Positions 14,988 to 22,983 of a stretch of DNA of 34,532 nucleotides are shown one piece after another. The position numbers and the translations under genes were made by a program. Origin of the DNA: a virus; the IMG/VR virus record IMGVR_UViG_3300031576_000207, positions 1-34,532 of that record. The stretch is one strand, 5' to 3'. Position 1 is the first letter of the stretch; each line of letters opens with the position of its first letter. A model generated the notes under the pieces. It had not been told where the DNA came from. It did no database searches and was given only the letters and a program-made list of their open reading frames with translations.

Positions 14988-15716
14988 ATGTCTCAACAAA
15001 CAGAAGGAGCATTAAAGACGTTTCAGGCCGGGGCCGATTTGGAAGCGTACCGTCGTGTAAAACTTTCCAGCGGCAAAGTCGTTTATGCCGGTTCTGGTGA
15101 AGAATTTATCGGTGTGACTCAGGATAAAGTTTTAAACGGTGAGAATGTGACCGTGGCGTTACGTTCGCATGCGAGGACCTACAAGATGACAGCGGCCGGG
15201 TCCATTAGTGCCGATGCGGTGGTGTATGGAGCGGCTAACGGAAAGGTTCAAGGGTCTGCTTCTGGGACATCCCAGGGTACAGCTCTGGAAGCGGCCACAG
15301 CCGACGGAGATATTATCGAGGTCATTTTAAACAATGGTTCGGGGGCAGCCATCAACGGAGCCGCGACAACCGTTGAGGCCGAAGACGGCAATGGTTCTGT
15401 TCCCATCATCTTTGCCAAGCAAGGAATTACGGATGCGACGACCGATGTCAACATCGTGACCACAGCACCGTATAAATTTCGGATTATCGATTGGTGGATT
15501 GTCTCAAGAGATACAACAGCTGCCAATGTGAAAATCAAGAATGGTTCAAACGATGCGTCGGCTGTTGTGGCCAAAGGCACAACCGATGATGCCATCGTTC
15601 GCGGTGGAACGATCGTGGAAGCACAGAGGGATGTTGCCGCAGCCGGGGCGCTTAAGGTCAATGCTAGCGCAGCCGCGGCCTTCGATGTTTTCGTTAAAGT
15701 GATTAAAGTAGCTTAA
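14988..15716 (+). CDS. Head decoration protein (DUF2190-like) with C-terminal beta domain
   Basis: ATG 14988 has GAGGAGG about 8 nt upstream and is preferred to the TTG two codons before. 242 aa. Residues 15-115 match the plan of capsid decoration proteins of the DUF2190 type (AYRRVKLSSGKVVYAGSGEEFIG, then VTVALRSHART and GTALEAATADGDIIEV). Residues 125-242 form a second beta-rich domain (APYKFRIIDWWIVSRDTT...VKIKNGSNDASA) often attached to such proteins. It would bind the outer capsid surface and stabilise it, as lambda gpD (110 aa) does; the extra domain may project outward. It lies directly before the capsid gene, as in lambda. Confidence 0.8.
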   Translation: MSQQTEGALKTFQAGADLEAYRRVKLSSGKVVYAGSGEEFIGVTQDKVLNGENVTVALRSHARTYKMTAAGSISADAVVYGAANGKVQGSASGTSQGTALEAATADGDIIEVILNNGSGAAINGAATTVEAEDGNGSVPIIFAKQGITDATTDVNIVTTAPYKFRIIDWWIVSRDTTAANVKIKNGSNDASAVVAKGTTDDAIVRGGTIVEAQRDVAAAGALKVNASAAAAFDVFVKVIKVA

Positions 15717-15743
15717 CCAAAATTTTAAGAGGAGGATTCTCAC

Positions 15744-16706
15744 ATGGGAGTTGATTATCAAGGAACCAGGGCTAAACCTCGTCTGGATTTGGGCGCGGCC
15801 ATGATGGAGTATATTCAAAACGAAAGTGATTTTATCGGGACCAAGCTTTTTCCAATCTTCAAAACGCCGTTGAAAGGCGCGTCGTTCTCGGCGATCACCA
15901 GGGAATCGACCACGCAAACGCCTGATACGAAAAGAGGGCCCAAAGGAAATTACAATCGGGGCAGTATCGGGGCCAAGGACGTGCCGTATGACTGCAAAGA
16001 AAATGGTTTTGAAATGCCTCTGGGTGATGTGGAGCGCAAGTTGTATCAAACCGATTTCGACGCGGAGTTTGCGGTATCCAAGGCCGCCATGGATATCGTG
16101 ATGCGTAATCAGGAAATCCGTATTGCGGCCAAGGCCTTCGATACGGCTGTGTTTACCGGAGCCGCTCTTATCACCGACGTCTCGAGTTCGAATGCCTGGA
16201 GTGATGCCACCAAGAACATCGGCAAAACTGTCCGAGACGGCAAGGAAAAAGTCCGTCAGAACTGCGGAATGATGCCCAACACTTTGGTCATGAGCCACAC
16301 GAATCTCATCAGGTGTCTGGATAACAACGGCATCAATGATTCGGTGAAATATACCGCTCGTCCGACGGAAGCCGAGTTGATCAATGCTTTGAAGGATCTT
16401 TTCGGCATGAAATATGTCTTGATCGGCAATGCCGTCAAGAATTCAGCCAAAGAGGGACAGAGTTTTACGGGAGCTGATATCTGGTCGTCGACGTATGTCA
16501 TGCTGGCCTTAGTGGCGGAAGATGGTCAAGACTTAACACAGCCCTCCATTGGTCGGACGATGCTCTGGACTGAAGATTCACCGGAAAACGTCTTAGTCGA
16601 AGAGTACCGCGACGAAACCGTCCGCGGCGATGTGTTCCGATCAAGGCAACATACCGATGAGTTGTTGATTGATAAGTATTTTGCTCATCTTCTAAAGGTT
16701 GTTTAA
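15744..16706 (+). CDS. Major capsid protein (gpE-like, HK97 fold)
   Basis: 320 aa, near lambda gpE (341). AGAGGAGG about 9 nt upstream of the ATG indicates strong translation. Recognisable features are the N-terminal GAAMMEYIQNESDFIGTKLFP, the VPYDCKENGFEMPLGDVERK stretch with its domain-E-like region, a RTMLWTEDSPENVLVEEYRD stretch and the C-terminal HTDELLIDKYFAHLLK. It forms the icosahedral shell around the scaffold. No long delta domain or N-terminal arm to be cleaved is obvious. A GC-rich hairpin follows 24 nt after the stop. Family assignment by sequence and position is firm. Confidence 0.93.
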   Translation: MGVDYQGTRAKPRLDLGAAMMEYIQNESDFIGTKLFPIFKTPLKGASFSAITRESTTQTPDTKRGPKGNYNRGSIGAKDVPYDCKENGFEMPLGDVERKLYQTDFDAEFAVSKAAMDIVMRNQEIRIAAKAFDTAVFTGAALITDVSSSNAWSDATKNIGKTVRDGKEKVRQNCGMMPNTLVMSHTNLIRCLDNNGINDSVKYTARPTEAELINALKDLFGMKYVLIGNAVKNSAKEGQSFTGADIWSSTYVMLALVAEDGQDLTQPSIGRTMLWTEDSPENVLVEEYRDETVRGDVFRSRQHTDELLIDKYFAHLLKVV

Positions 16707-16730
16707 GCGTAATCAAAAAGTGAAAAGGAT

Positions 16731-16754
16731 TCCCGGGGTCATGCGGCCCCGGGA
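16731..16754 (+). terminator. GC-rich hairpin after the capsid gene (possible attenuator)
   Basis: TCCCGGGG (16731-16738) pairs perfectly with CCCCGGGA (16747-16754) around an 8-nt loop. The bases that follow, GTTTGT, are only weakly T-rich, so termination would be partial at best. The right arm contains the GGGAG that would serve the next gene, so the hairpin could cap the capsid mRNA and lower expression of the following connector gene. Confidence 0.55.
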
Positions 16755-16765
16755 GTTTGTCAGCC

Positions 16766-17113
16766 ATGACCTTTAAACAACAACTCAAAAATGACGCGCT
16801 CAATACGTTCCTGAACTTTAATGAGTTCGCGGAATCAGTTGTCTACACGCCCAAAGGCGGGACGGCTAAAACGATTAAGGCCGTTGTCGAAAGACAGCGG
16901 CTTAATCCCGCGGATGAAACATCGAATCGCGTCTTGATAAATCAGGTCCAGATTTTTATTGCCAAAGATGCGACGTATGGAGTCGGTTCCATATCCAAGG
17001 ATGGCGACCTGTGTTTAGTTGCCGATCAACCGGGCGGTATAGATCGTAGTTACCGTGTGAAAGATATTCTTGGGTCAGACGATGGAATCTGGCATTTGCT
17101 TTTGCAGAGGTGA
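16766..17113 (+). CDS. Head-tail connector protein (FII-like)
   Basis: 115 aa, close to lambda FII (117). The ATG at 16766 is preferred to a TTG at 16757; GGGAG lies about 10 nt upstream, inside a hairpin. The sequence is beta-rich (ESVVYTPKGGTAKTIKAVVERQ...NQVQIFIAKDA...GDLCLVADQPGG...YRVKDIL), the pattern of the FII/connector family that forms the ring joining capsid portal and tail. The stop (TGA 17111-17113) lies 2 nt before the next ATG. Identification rests on size, fold pattern and position. Confidence 0.75.
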   Translation: MTFKQQLKNDALNTFLNFNEFAESVVYTPKGGTAKTIKAVVERQRLNPADETSNRVLINQVQIFIAKDATYGVGSISKDGDLCLVADQPGGIDRSYRVKDILGSDDGIWHLLLQR

Positions 17114-17115
17114 GA

Positions 17116-17754
17116 ATGCGGTTCATCATCAAAGTCGAAAGTGATGAGTTACAGCGGCGCTTAGAGAAGGCGCCCATACGGGTTAAGAAAGTCCTGGCTG
17201 ATGGGCTTGATCACGCGACGAGAAGTTTCATGAAGACTTTTTTTAAAGAGCGCCTGCAGGGACCGCCCGGTATCAAACACAACCCCCGAGGAATATTTCA
17301 TCGTTTCAGAAGGGCCGTGATCGTCAAAGGCAAAGCGGTATTCTTAACACAAACTGCTTCATCGGATTCGACTATCAAATCCATTGCCAATTCCGCTAAA
17401 GACCCCATGAATATGACCGTTGAGATTTATTCTAAATCACGCGTGGCGGGAATCCATGAACGCGGCGGGTCAATTAACACAGGCAAGCCCATGCCGATAC
17501 CGTTATCAGAAGCGGCCAAAAGTTTATTGAGAAACAGAATCAGTCTTCAAGAACTTTCCCCCATCCATATTAACGGCAAACTTTTCTTAGCTAGGACGAA
17601 GGGAAGAGAAAAGCCGGAGTTACTCTTTATCTTAAAGCGCGGGATTAGAATCCGTCCGCGTTTGGGATTTTATCAGACGTGGGCAGAGCATCAAACGAGG
17701 CGCGGTGAGATTATGGACAAGGCGATGGACAAAGCCTTCAATAAACTTATTTGA
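17116..17754 (+). CDS. Minor tail/tail completion protein (gpZ-like)
   Basis: 212 aa (lambda gpZ 192). ATG 17116 with AGAGG 5 nt upstream is preferred to the GTG two codons earlier. The protein is basic with an amphipathic N-terminus (FIIKVESDELQRRLEKAP, then VKKVLADGLDHATRSFMKTFFKERL), like HK97 gp10/gpZ-type proteins that finish the tail end before joining the head. The central IHERGGSINTG fits the AGIHE-G-G motif common in such proteins. Located between FII-like and U-like genes, as in lambda. Confidence 0.75.
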   Translation: MRFIIKVESDELQRRLEKAPIRVKKVLADGLDHATRSFMKTFFKERLQGPPGIKHNPRGIFHRFRRAVIVKGKAVFLTQTASSDSTIKSIANSAKDPMNMTVEIYSKSRVAGIHERGGSINTGKPMPIPLSEAAKSLLRNRISLQELSPIHINGKLFLARTKGREKPELLFILKRGIRIRPRLGFYQTWAEHQTRRGEIMDKAMDKAFNKLI

Positions 17755-17757
17755 TAA

Positions 17758-18225
17758 ATGGCCGATACGATCAGAGAAAAAATTGTTAAGAATTTAAAAA
17801 CTACGCTCGAGGGAATCACGACGGCCAATGGTTACAACAATGAGGTGGGGAGTGTTCAGCGCTGGGACAAGCGTGGCAACGAAACAGCACAACAGAATAT
17901 TACGATCGTTATTTACCCGGGACCGGAAACAAAACTTCCTCAGCCCAATCCACTGTTCAGCTGTCGGTTGCCGTTAATGCTTGAGGTCTGGGTTATCCAG
18001 GATGAGGACGATACTTTATCGACGGACGAACGGTTGAACAGTATTTTGGGGGATATTGAAAAGGCGCTGATGGTTGATATAAAACGCGGGGGAAACGCTG
18101 AAGATACGGATATCAACGGAAACGAACAGTTTTTGACAATCGAGGGCCAGCCCAACGCCGGCCTGACGGTTGATATTGAGGTTAAATACCGTCACAAACA
18201 AACTGACCCGGAACAGATCGGGTGA
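17758..18225 (+). CDS. Tail terminator protein (gpU-like)
   Basis: 155 aa (lambda gpU 131). The ATG follows the previous stop after 3 nt with no evident ribosome binding site. Features are an N-terminal helix (IREKIVKNLKTTLEGI), a beta core (ITIVIYPGPET, LPLMLEVWVIQDED), a helix LNSILGDIEKALMVD, and a final strand (LTVDIEVKYRHK). This layout is that of the gpU/minor capsid fold that caps the tail tube and stops its growth. Assignment rests on secondary-structure pattern and position between Z- and V-like genes. Confidence 0.7.
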   Translation: MADTIREKIVKNLKTTLEGITTANGYNNEVGSVQRWDKRGNETAQQNITIVIYPGPETKLPQPNPLFSCRLPLMLEVWVIQDEDDTLSTDERLNSILGDIEKALMVDIKRGGNAEDTDINGNEQFLTIEGQPNAGLTVDIEVKYRHKQTDPEQIG

Positions 18226-18238
18226 GGGAGGATAACTG

Positions 18239-19387
18239 ATGTTAGCACGTCTAAGAAATATCGCTGGAAAGATCGAGGGTAGCGAGGGAGTTATCGAAAC
18301 TCTGGCGGCCACTGATGCCAAGACGTTTGTTTATAACCAAAAGGTTGATCTCAGTCCTGAAATATTTTCCCGTAATCTTGAGAAAAATTTCTTCGGCGAT
18401 CTGGCCCATCTAGTCGGAAAACGGCCTGGCAAAATGTCCTTTGATTGTGAAGTGAAAGGATCGGGTGTCTTAACGACCGCACCCGATTGGTGGAGATATG
18501 TCCAGGCCTGTGGGGCTTCGTCAAATACCTTAAAGTCGATCAGCATTGGTAGTATTACCAATGGTCCTTTTTTGCATGGAGAGACGATCACCGGCGGAAC
18601 GTCGACCGCGACGGGCAAGGTCATCAAGGTGACTACGAATGGCGCCAGTGCGATTCTAGTTGTTGTTTTGACCGGAACGTTTCAAAGTGGTGAGACAATC
18701 ACCGGTGGCACGAGCGGTGCAACGGCTACGACGTCGTCGACCGCGACCAATGCTGGTATGGTTCTTCTTCCTATTACCGCATCTGTCCCAAGTCTGACGT
18801 TAGGCGGTTATCAGGATGGGATCCGCAAATACATTAAAGGTGCCCGGGGATCAGGGCGTTTCAAATTTAAGACCGGTGACCCGACATTATTCAGCCCTGA
18901 ATTTATGGGCGTTGAGGCGGGAGTGACGGACAATTCTATTTTTTCTGGAATCGTTCCGGAAAGTATTTTACCGCCGGTTTTCTTAAACGCCACCATGACC
19001 GCCGATGGGGTAGCGGCCAAGATCAGTGAAATGGACATCGACCTGGGCGTTATCCTTGGGATGCGCACGGCTCCGGCCGATAACCGCGGTATTCTCTGTT
19101 ATTCAGTGACCGATCGCAAATCTTCCGGTTCATTCGATCCGGAAATGGTCCTTGTGGCCACCCACGACTTTTTCGGAAAGCTATTTGCCGGAACGACCAT
19201 GGAGTTGATTGCCAAATGGGGATCTGGCACGGGGGCGGTATTAACGTTTTACGCGCCTGCGATTCAGTATATTTCCGTCGGTGATGAAGAGCGTGATGGA
19301 ATAGCTACAGCCCCATGTAATTTCCGCCTGACCAGTAATTTAGGCATCGGGAACGACGACTGGGCTTTAATTCAGACTTCAACGTAA
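18239..19387 (+). CDS. Major tail tube protein (gpV-like) with inserted repeat domain
   Basis: 382 aa, longer than lambda gpV (246). GAGGGAGG lies upstream of the ATG. The N- and C-terminal parts form the tube fold (EGSEGVIETLAATDAKTFV; FDCEVKGSGV; IKGARGSGRFKFKTGDP; YISVGDEERDG...CNFRLTSNLG). Between about 105 and 175 lies an inserted Gly/Thr-rich module with two similar units (GPFLHGETITGGTSTATG and GTFQSGETITGGTSGATA), which would probably project from the tube surface. Stacked hexamers form the tail tube. Position before the G/T chaperones is canonical. Function of the insertion is unknown; surface adhesion is a guess. Confidence 0.85.
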   Translation: MLARLRNIAGKIEGSEGVIETLAATDAKTFVYNQKVDLSPEIFSRNLEKNFFGDLAHLVGKRPGKMSFDCEVKGSGVLTTAPDWWRYVQACGASSNTLKSISIGSITNGPFLHGETITGGTSTATGKVIKVTTNGASAILVVVLTGTFQSGETITGGTSGATATTSSTATNAGMVLLPITASVPSLTLGGYQDGIRKYIKGARGSGRFKFKTGDPTLFSPEFMGVEAGVTDNSIFSGIVPESILPPVFLNATMTADGVAAKISEMDIDLGVILGMRTAPADNRGILCYSVTDRKSSGSFDPEMVLVATHDFFGKLFAGTTMELIAKWGSGTGAVLTFYAPAIQYISVGDEERDGIATAPCNFRLTSNLGIGNDDWALIQTST

Positions 19388-19411
19388 TCTTCTAACTCGG
19401 GGAGGTTTTCA

Positions 19412-19837
19412 ATGTACACAGGAATCAATATCAATTCTATCGTTAATTACAAAGACCCCGGGGATTCGGATCCAAATAATCCGACGATTTTTAAGATCGG
19501 AGCGTTGGATTCGTTTATCAAGACGTTTATCGAGGATAAGACCACAGAATTCGATTTTGACGAGAATGATCCCAACGATAACGGCAAAATGCGGATCAAT
19601 ATCGGGATGCGGAACCTGATGAAAGTTAAATTCGGATTGAAGGGATTGGAGAATTTTATCGACCCGGCAACAGGCGCGGCATTACAGCTTCAGCTTCAGA
19701 AATTCACCATTAGCGGGTTATCTTATGACGTTGTTCCAGATTCCGTTCTGGCGATTCTCCCGAAATCTGTCTTTATAGGACTTGCCGGTGCCATCGACCG
19801 GCTGGGGTCATTAAGCCAGGATGAAAAAAAAATTTAA
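19412..19837 (+). CDS. Tail assembly chaperone, unshifted product (gpG-like)
   Basis: 141 aa (lambda gpG 140). Ribosome binding site GGGGAGG about 6 nt upstream. The chain has a beta N-terminus (IVNYKDPGDSDPNNPTIFKI), an acidic middle (FIEDKTTEFDFDENDPNDN) and helical C-terminal part, ending DEKKI at TAA 19835-19837. A run of nine A (19824-19832) sits three codons before the stop, and the -1 frame beyond it is open to 20187. Lambda-type phages make gpG and a -1 frameshifted gpGT from such genes; both coat the tape measure protein and recruit tube subunits. Confidence 0.8.
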   Translation: MYTGININSIVNYKDPGDSDPNNPTIFKIGALDSFIKTFIEDKTTEFDFDENDPNDNGKMRINIGMRNLMKVKFGLKGLENFIDPATGAALQLQLQKFTISGLSYDVVPDSVLAILPKSVFIGLAGAIDRLGSLSQDEKKI

Positions 19838-20187
19838 GTTTAGCCGTTCGATTCTTAAATTCAGAGGCGAAGAATCAATGTCACAAGATTCGTACCGGCG
19901 TATCGGCTGAGTGTGATGAAGATTGTAATACCGGTATTTGGAATTTAGGAGGCATGCGGATCACGGGATGTCCACTCAAGAAGATCACAAACAAAAGTTT
20001 CGTCTACGTAAACTTGTATCATTTCTATAAACGCCGGGAATATCCCAATCCCGGCGAATGGTTTCGCCAGCCTTTGAAATACTTAGCGGCGATGAAACAC
20101 ATCGAATTTATCATCGAGAAAAACGAACAAGAGGAATATCGCAATGCCAGGCAGGGAATTAGAGGTAAAGGCACAGCTCAGAGATGA
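19412..20187 (+). CDS. Tail assembly chaperone, predicted -1 frameshift product (gpGT-like)
   Basis: If ribosomes slip back one base on the A9 tract (19824-19832; codons GAA AAA AAA), translation leaves the zero frame before the TAA and continues without a stop to TGA 20185-20187, giving about 258 aa. The added T part reads NLSLAVRFLNSEAKN, then contains three Cys (CHKIR...ECDEDC), NTGIWNLGG and PGEWFRQPLKYLAAMKHIEFI. It fills the otherwise empty 116 bp between the G stop and an ATG at 19954, and overlaps the tape measure start by 44 nt, as in many siphophages. An independent start at 19954 (after TTAGGAGG at 19945-19952, spacing only 1 nt) is possible but less likely. Confidence 0.78.
19824..19832 (+). 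other. A9 slippery site for programmed -1 frameshift
   Basis: Nine consecutive A, placed so that the zero-frame codons are GAA AAA AAA ATT with a stop immediately after. A AAA AAA fits the X-XXY-YYZ heptamer and tRNA-Lys slipping preferences. The +1 frame ends at 19913, whereas the -1 frame reaches 20187. Confidence 0.75.
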
Positions 20188-21616
20188 AATCACGGGCAAG
20201 CTAAACACAATCCGTGACTCCGTGCGTAGTTTTACTAAGACCAGTAACGACATGCTCAAGCCCTGGGTGCAAATGCAGCAAACTTTTATGCGTTGGGCCA
20301 GGGTGGCGGCTATCCCTACGGCCGCTTTTTTTGTGATGAAAAAGGCGATGAATGATACCTGGCGCGAGATGAACGAGCTGGACCGCCAGGCCATCAAGCT
20401 GGGGACAACCACCGAAGAGTTATCGAAGAAAATCTACGGCTTTAACATAGCGACGCCAGAGGCGCGTATCTCGCAAGGGTTCTTCGCAAAACTGGGCCAG
20501 GAGTTAAAAAGTGATTTGCAGTTCTGGAAGAGCGCTTTTACCGATTCCGTCGGCGGGATTATTTCCTCTTCCCGGGCCGCGCAGTTGTCGGGAGAAATCG
20601 AGCATTTCCAGGCGCAGAGGCTCGGGCGTCCGCTCACTTACGATGAGCGGATGAATATTGCTCAACATACGAGAAGCTTAGCGCAAAAACAACTTTTGTC
20701 TGAATCAGAATCGGTAAAAAAAAATTCTCCGGCGGCATTGGCCGCTTCAGAGGAGGTTGTTAATAAAATCAATCAACTCACCTTAAGCAATTATGAATTT
20801 AAAAAGAAGATTTTTGATCAGGAAATATCTCTGTATCGATTAACGGGTGTTGAAGAAGGTCGACTGATGGAATATAAAGCCGCTTTTGAAAAGAATTCAG
20901 AGCGAGAGAAGTTCGTCGAGATCAAGAAGCTTCAGGCCCAGTCCTTACAGGCCAAAGGGGAAACGCTGGCCGCCCAGGATTTGATGGATGAGGGCGCCTT
21001 AGAAGAGTTCAAACGTAAGTGGGGTGAGGATGGAGAGGCTGTCGAAGCCTTTAAAGCCGCTCAGGAGGCCATGAAGAGAGAGAAAACGCCTTTTATTCAG
21101 ATGGCAAAGAATATCGGCGCGGCCATGTCGGACGCATTGGGAAATATTTTTGTCGATGGGATTACGAATAAGTTTAAGTCGGCCCGGGAAATTTTTTCTG
21201 ATTTCGGCCGGTCGATTTTAAAGATGCTGGCTGATCTGGCGGCACAGTATTTAATCAGCTCGACTTTGGGAAGTATTTGGTCTCCGTTTAACATTCTTGG
21301 TTTATCGAGAAAACATAGCGGAGGGATTATCCGGGCACACTCCGGTCTGGCTGTTGATGAGGTCCCAATCATTGCCCAATCCGGGGAAGGAGTTTTGTCC
21401 CGCCGAGGAATGTCAGCCTTGGGCCGGTCAAATTTTGACCGACTGAACCATGGTGAGTCCATTGGGGGAGGGAATGTCAACATCCAGCCTGTCCTGGTCA
21501 TTCACGCCTGGGATGCCAGTGACATTATGCGCCACCAAAAAGAGATTGAAGGCATGATGGTCAACTCTATCGTCCGCAATTCGTCAGTTCGCGAGGTCAT
21601 AAAGAAATATGGCTGA
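20144..21616 (+). CDS. Tape measure protein (gpH-like, short)
   Basis: 490 aa. Helical N-terminus (ELEVKAQLRDEITGKLNTIRDSVRSF) with a hydrophobic stretch (RVAAIPTAAFFVM, about 53-66), a long helical middle rich in Lys, Glu and Ala (about 140-330), a C-terminal hydrophobic segment near 355-380 (MLADLAAQYLIS), then the family-typical tail HSGGIIRAHSGLAVDEVPIIAQSGEGVLSR. It sets tail length; by the lambda ratio (853 aa for about 135 nm) the tail would be about 75 nm, rather short. The gene begins 44 nt inside the T part of the chaperone. The end overlaps the M-like gene by 8 nt. Identification is firm from C-terminal motif and place. Confidence 0.9.
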   Translation: MPGRELEVKAQLRDEITGKLNTIRDSVRSFTKTSNDMLKPWVQMQQTFMRWARVAAIPTAAFFVMKKAMNDTWREMNELDRQAIKLGTTTEELSKKIYGFNIATPEARISQGFFAKLGQELKSDLQFWKSAFTDSVGGIISSSRAAQLSGEIEHFQAQRLGRPLTYDERMNIAQHTRSLAQKQLLSESESVKKNSPAALAASEEVVNKINQLTLSNYEFKKKIFDQEISLYRLTGVEEGRLMEYKAAFEKNSEREKFVEIKKLQAQSLQAKGETLAAQDLMDEGALEEFKRKWGEDGEAVEAFKAAQEAMKREKTPFIQMAKNIGAAMSDALGNIFVDGITNKFKSAREIFSDFGRSILKMLADLAAQYLISSTLGSIWSPFNILGLSRKHSGGIIRAHSGLAVDEVPIIAQSGEGVLSRRGMSALGRSNFDRLNHGESIGGGNVNIQPVLVIHAWDASDIMRHQKEIEGMMVNSIVRNSSVREVIKKYG

Positions 21617-21944
21617 TTTTCCTTACGTCGCTGATTTTAATTGGAAGGCAAAACCGTCTTACGGCGTTTTGCGGTCCAAGTTTGAAAATGGCGTTGAACA
21701 AAGACGCCTCAAGCGCGGCGTGAATTTAAGGACGTTTGAACTTGTTTTTAACAACCGGAATGCAGTGGAAATGGATGCTGTCCTTGATTTCTTTGACAGC
21801 AAATATGAATCCCTTACGGCGTTTTCAATATTCATCAATGGCGAAGATGTAACAGGAATTATTGTCGAAGGTACATTTAATCATGGGCGGTCCGGGCCTA
21901 ATTCTTATGACTATAACTTTCGCTTTGAGGAGGTTCTTGCGTGA
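21609..21944 (+). CDS. Minor tail protein (gpM-like)
   Basis: 111 aa (lambda gpM 109). The sequence begins ADFPYVADFNWKAKPSYGVLRSKFENGVEQRR and has the family pattern of a short beta protein with an Arg-rich turn (RLKRGVNLRTFELVF) and FFDSKYESLTAFSIFI. It lies directly after the tape measure gene and before the L-like gene, as in lambda. gpM-like proteins join the tail tip complex at the distal tube end. The stop overlaps the next GTG in a GTGA arrangement. Confidence 0.8.
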   Translation: MADFPYVADFNWKAKPSYGVLRSKFENGVEQRRLKRGVNLRTFELVFNNRNAVEMDAVLDFFDSKYESLTAFSIFINGEDVTGIIVEGTFNHGRSGPNSYDYNFRFEEVLA

Positions 21945-22552
21945 GAGACGTTAACGCCGCATTTACTGCTGAGAAAAACAAGCGCGTCAATAAGCCCATT
22001 CATCTTTACATCATCGAGGATTATAACGGCGCGGGTGGGATCTTGCGGTTTGCCGAACACGCCTCCAACGTCACTTTTGCCGGACAGACGTATACCAAAT
22101 TTCCCATCAAATTTAATTCCGTTAATGAAAACAACCGTGGGCAGATCGATTCGGTCCAGATTGTCTTGGCGAATGTCTCCCGGCTGATTCAGTCGTACTT
22201 AGAGGATTTTGATTTTCGCGGCAAGAAGGTCACTATCCGCACGGTCTGGGAAGATGAAATTGCCGTCGCTGATGCGTACATGGATGACGTTTATTACATC
22301 GATTCCTATGAGGCGGACCAGGACAACGTTGTGTTTACGTTGGCGAGCAAACTGGATGTGCTTGATGTCCAGTTGCCCCGCCGGGCTTATTCCCGCAACT
22401 TTTGCGGCTGGCGTTTTAAGGGAGCAGAGTGCGCTTATGCCGGTGCCGAGAGTACATGCAACAAGACCAAACAGCGCTGTAAAGAGTTAAATAATTTTCA
22501 ACGATTCGGAGGATTCCCATCGATACCATCGAACAGACAATTTGTCGGGTGA
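21941..22552 (+). CDS. Minor tail protein (gpL-like, iron-sulfur type)
   Basis: 203 aa (lambda gpL 232). GTG start with GAGGAGG 8 nt upstream, overlapping the previous stop. The N-terminal two thirds form the DUF2163-like beta domain (KPIHLYIIEDYNGAGGILRFAEH, then GQIDSVQIVLANVSR). The C-terminal part carries four Cys, C155, C164, C173 and C180, in FCGWRFKGAECAYAG...CNKTKQRC, followed by NNFQRFGGFPSIP. Lambda gpL binds a 4Fe-4S cluster through four C-terminal Cys; the first and last spacings (9 and 7) match what I recall. It is part of the tail tip between M and K/J. Ends in GTGA overlap with the peptidase gene. Confidence 0.88.
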   Translation: MRDVNAAFTAEKNKRVNKPIHLYIIEDYNGAGGILRFAEHASNVTFAGQTYTKFPIKFNSVNENNRGQIDSVQIVLANVSRLIQSYLEDFDFRGKKVTIRTVWEDEIAVADAYMDDVYYIDSYEADQDNVVFTLASKLDVLDVQLPRRAYSRNFCGWRFKGAECAYAGAESTCNKTKQRCKELNNFQRFGGFPSIPSNRQFVG

Positions 22553-22983
22553 CACCAAAAGATATTATTAACAAATATTTGGGCGTCCCATTTAAGCACA
22601 TGGGCCGTGATCCAAGAACCGGACTGGACTGCTGGGGTTTGATCAAATGTATTTACACGGATGCTGGGATTGACCTCTTTGATTTGGAATCGTATGAAAT
22701 CCATTTTGCGTTATTGGGCAAAAATTATTTCATTGAGAATTACTCGAGGCAATGGGCAAGAGTCGAATCCCCACAGTTTATGGACGTTGTTTTGTTCCGG
22801 ACCAAGGGGAATGTCGTTAATCATGCCGGTTTGGTTTTAAACGAATCGCGGTTTATTCACACCGGACCTTCGAAACTTGGCGTGATCGTTTCACGTTTAG
22901 GTGAGTTGAGTATTTTTCAACGAACAGCGGGATTTTATCGATACAAACATGATCAAAATAAAATATTATCCGATACGGTTTGA
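22549..22983 (+). CDS. Tail tip NlpC/P60 peptidase (gpK-like)
   Basis: 144 aa, GTG start overlapping the previous TGA. The NlpC/P60 signature is complete: catalytic C28 in GLDCWGL, H92 in NHAGLVL, with H104 in FIHTG as the probable third polar residue. The enzyme would cleave peptide cross-links of peptidoglycan at the tail tip during DNA entry. Lambda gpK has an extra N-terminal JAMM domain that is absent here. The last 35 nt overlap the start of the J-like gene. No separate endolysin is seen in the window, so this is its only recognisable wall-cleaving enzyme, but its place in the tail cluster argues for an entry role. Confidence 0.9.
   Translation: MTPKDIINKYLGVPFKHMGRDPRTGLDCWGLIKCIYTDAGIDLFDLESYEIHFALLGKNYFIENYSRQWARVESPQFMDVVLFRTKGNVVNHAGLVLNESRFIHTGPSKLGVIVSRLGELSIFQRTAGFYRYKHDQNKILSDTV

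Noticed and set aside
15546-16298. 250-aa open frame on the minus strand opposite the decoration and capsid genes
   Set aside because: It lies wholly opposite two well-supported + strand genes, has no ribosome binding site, and its residues look like reverse translation of their codon pattern.
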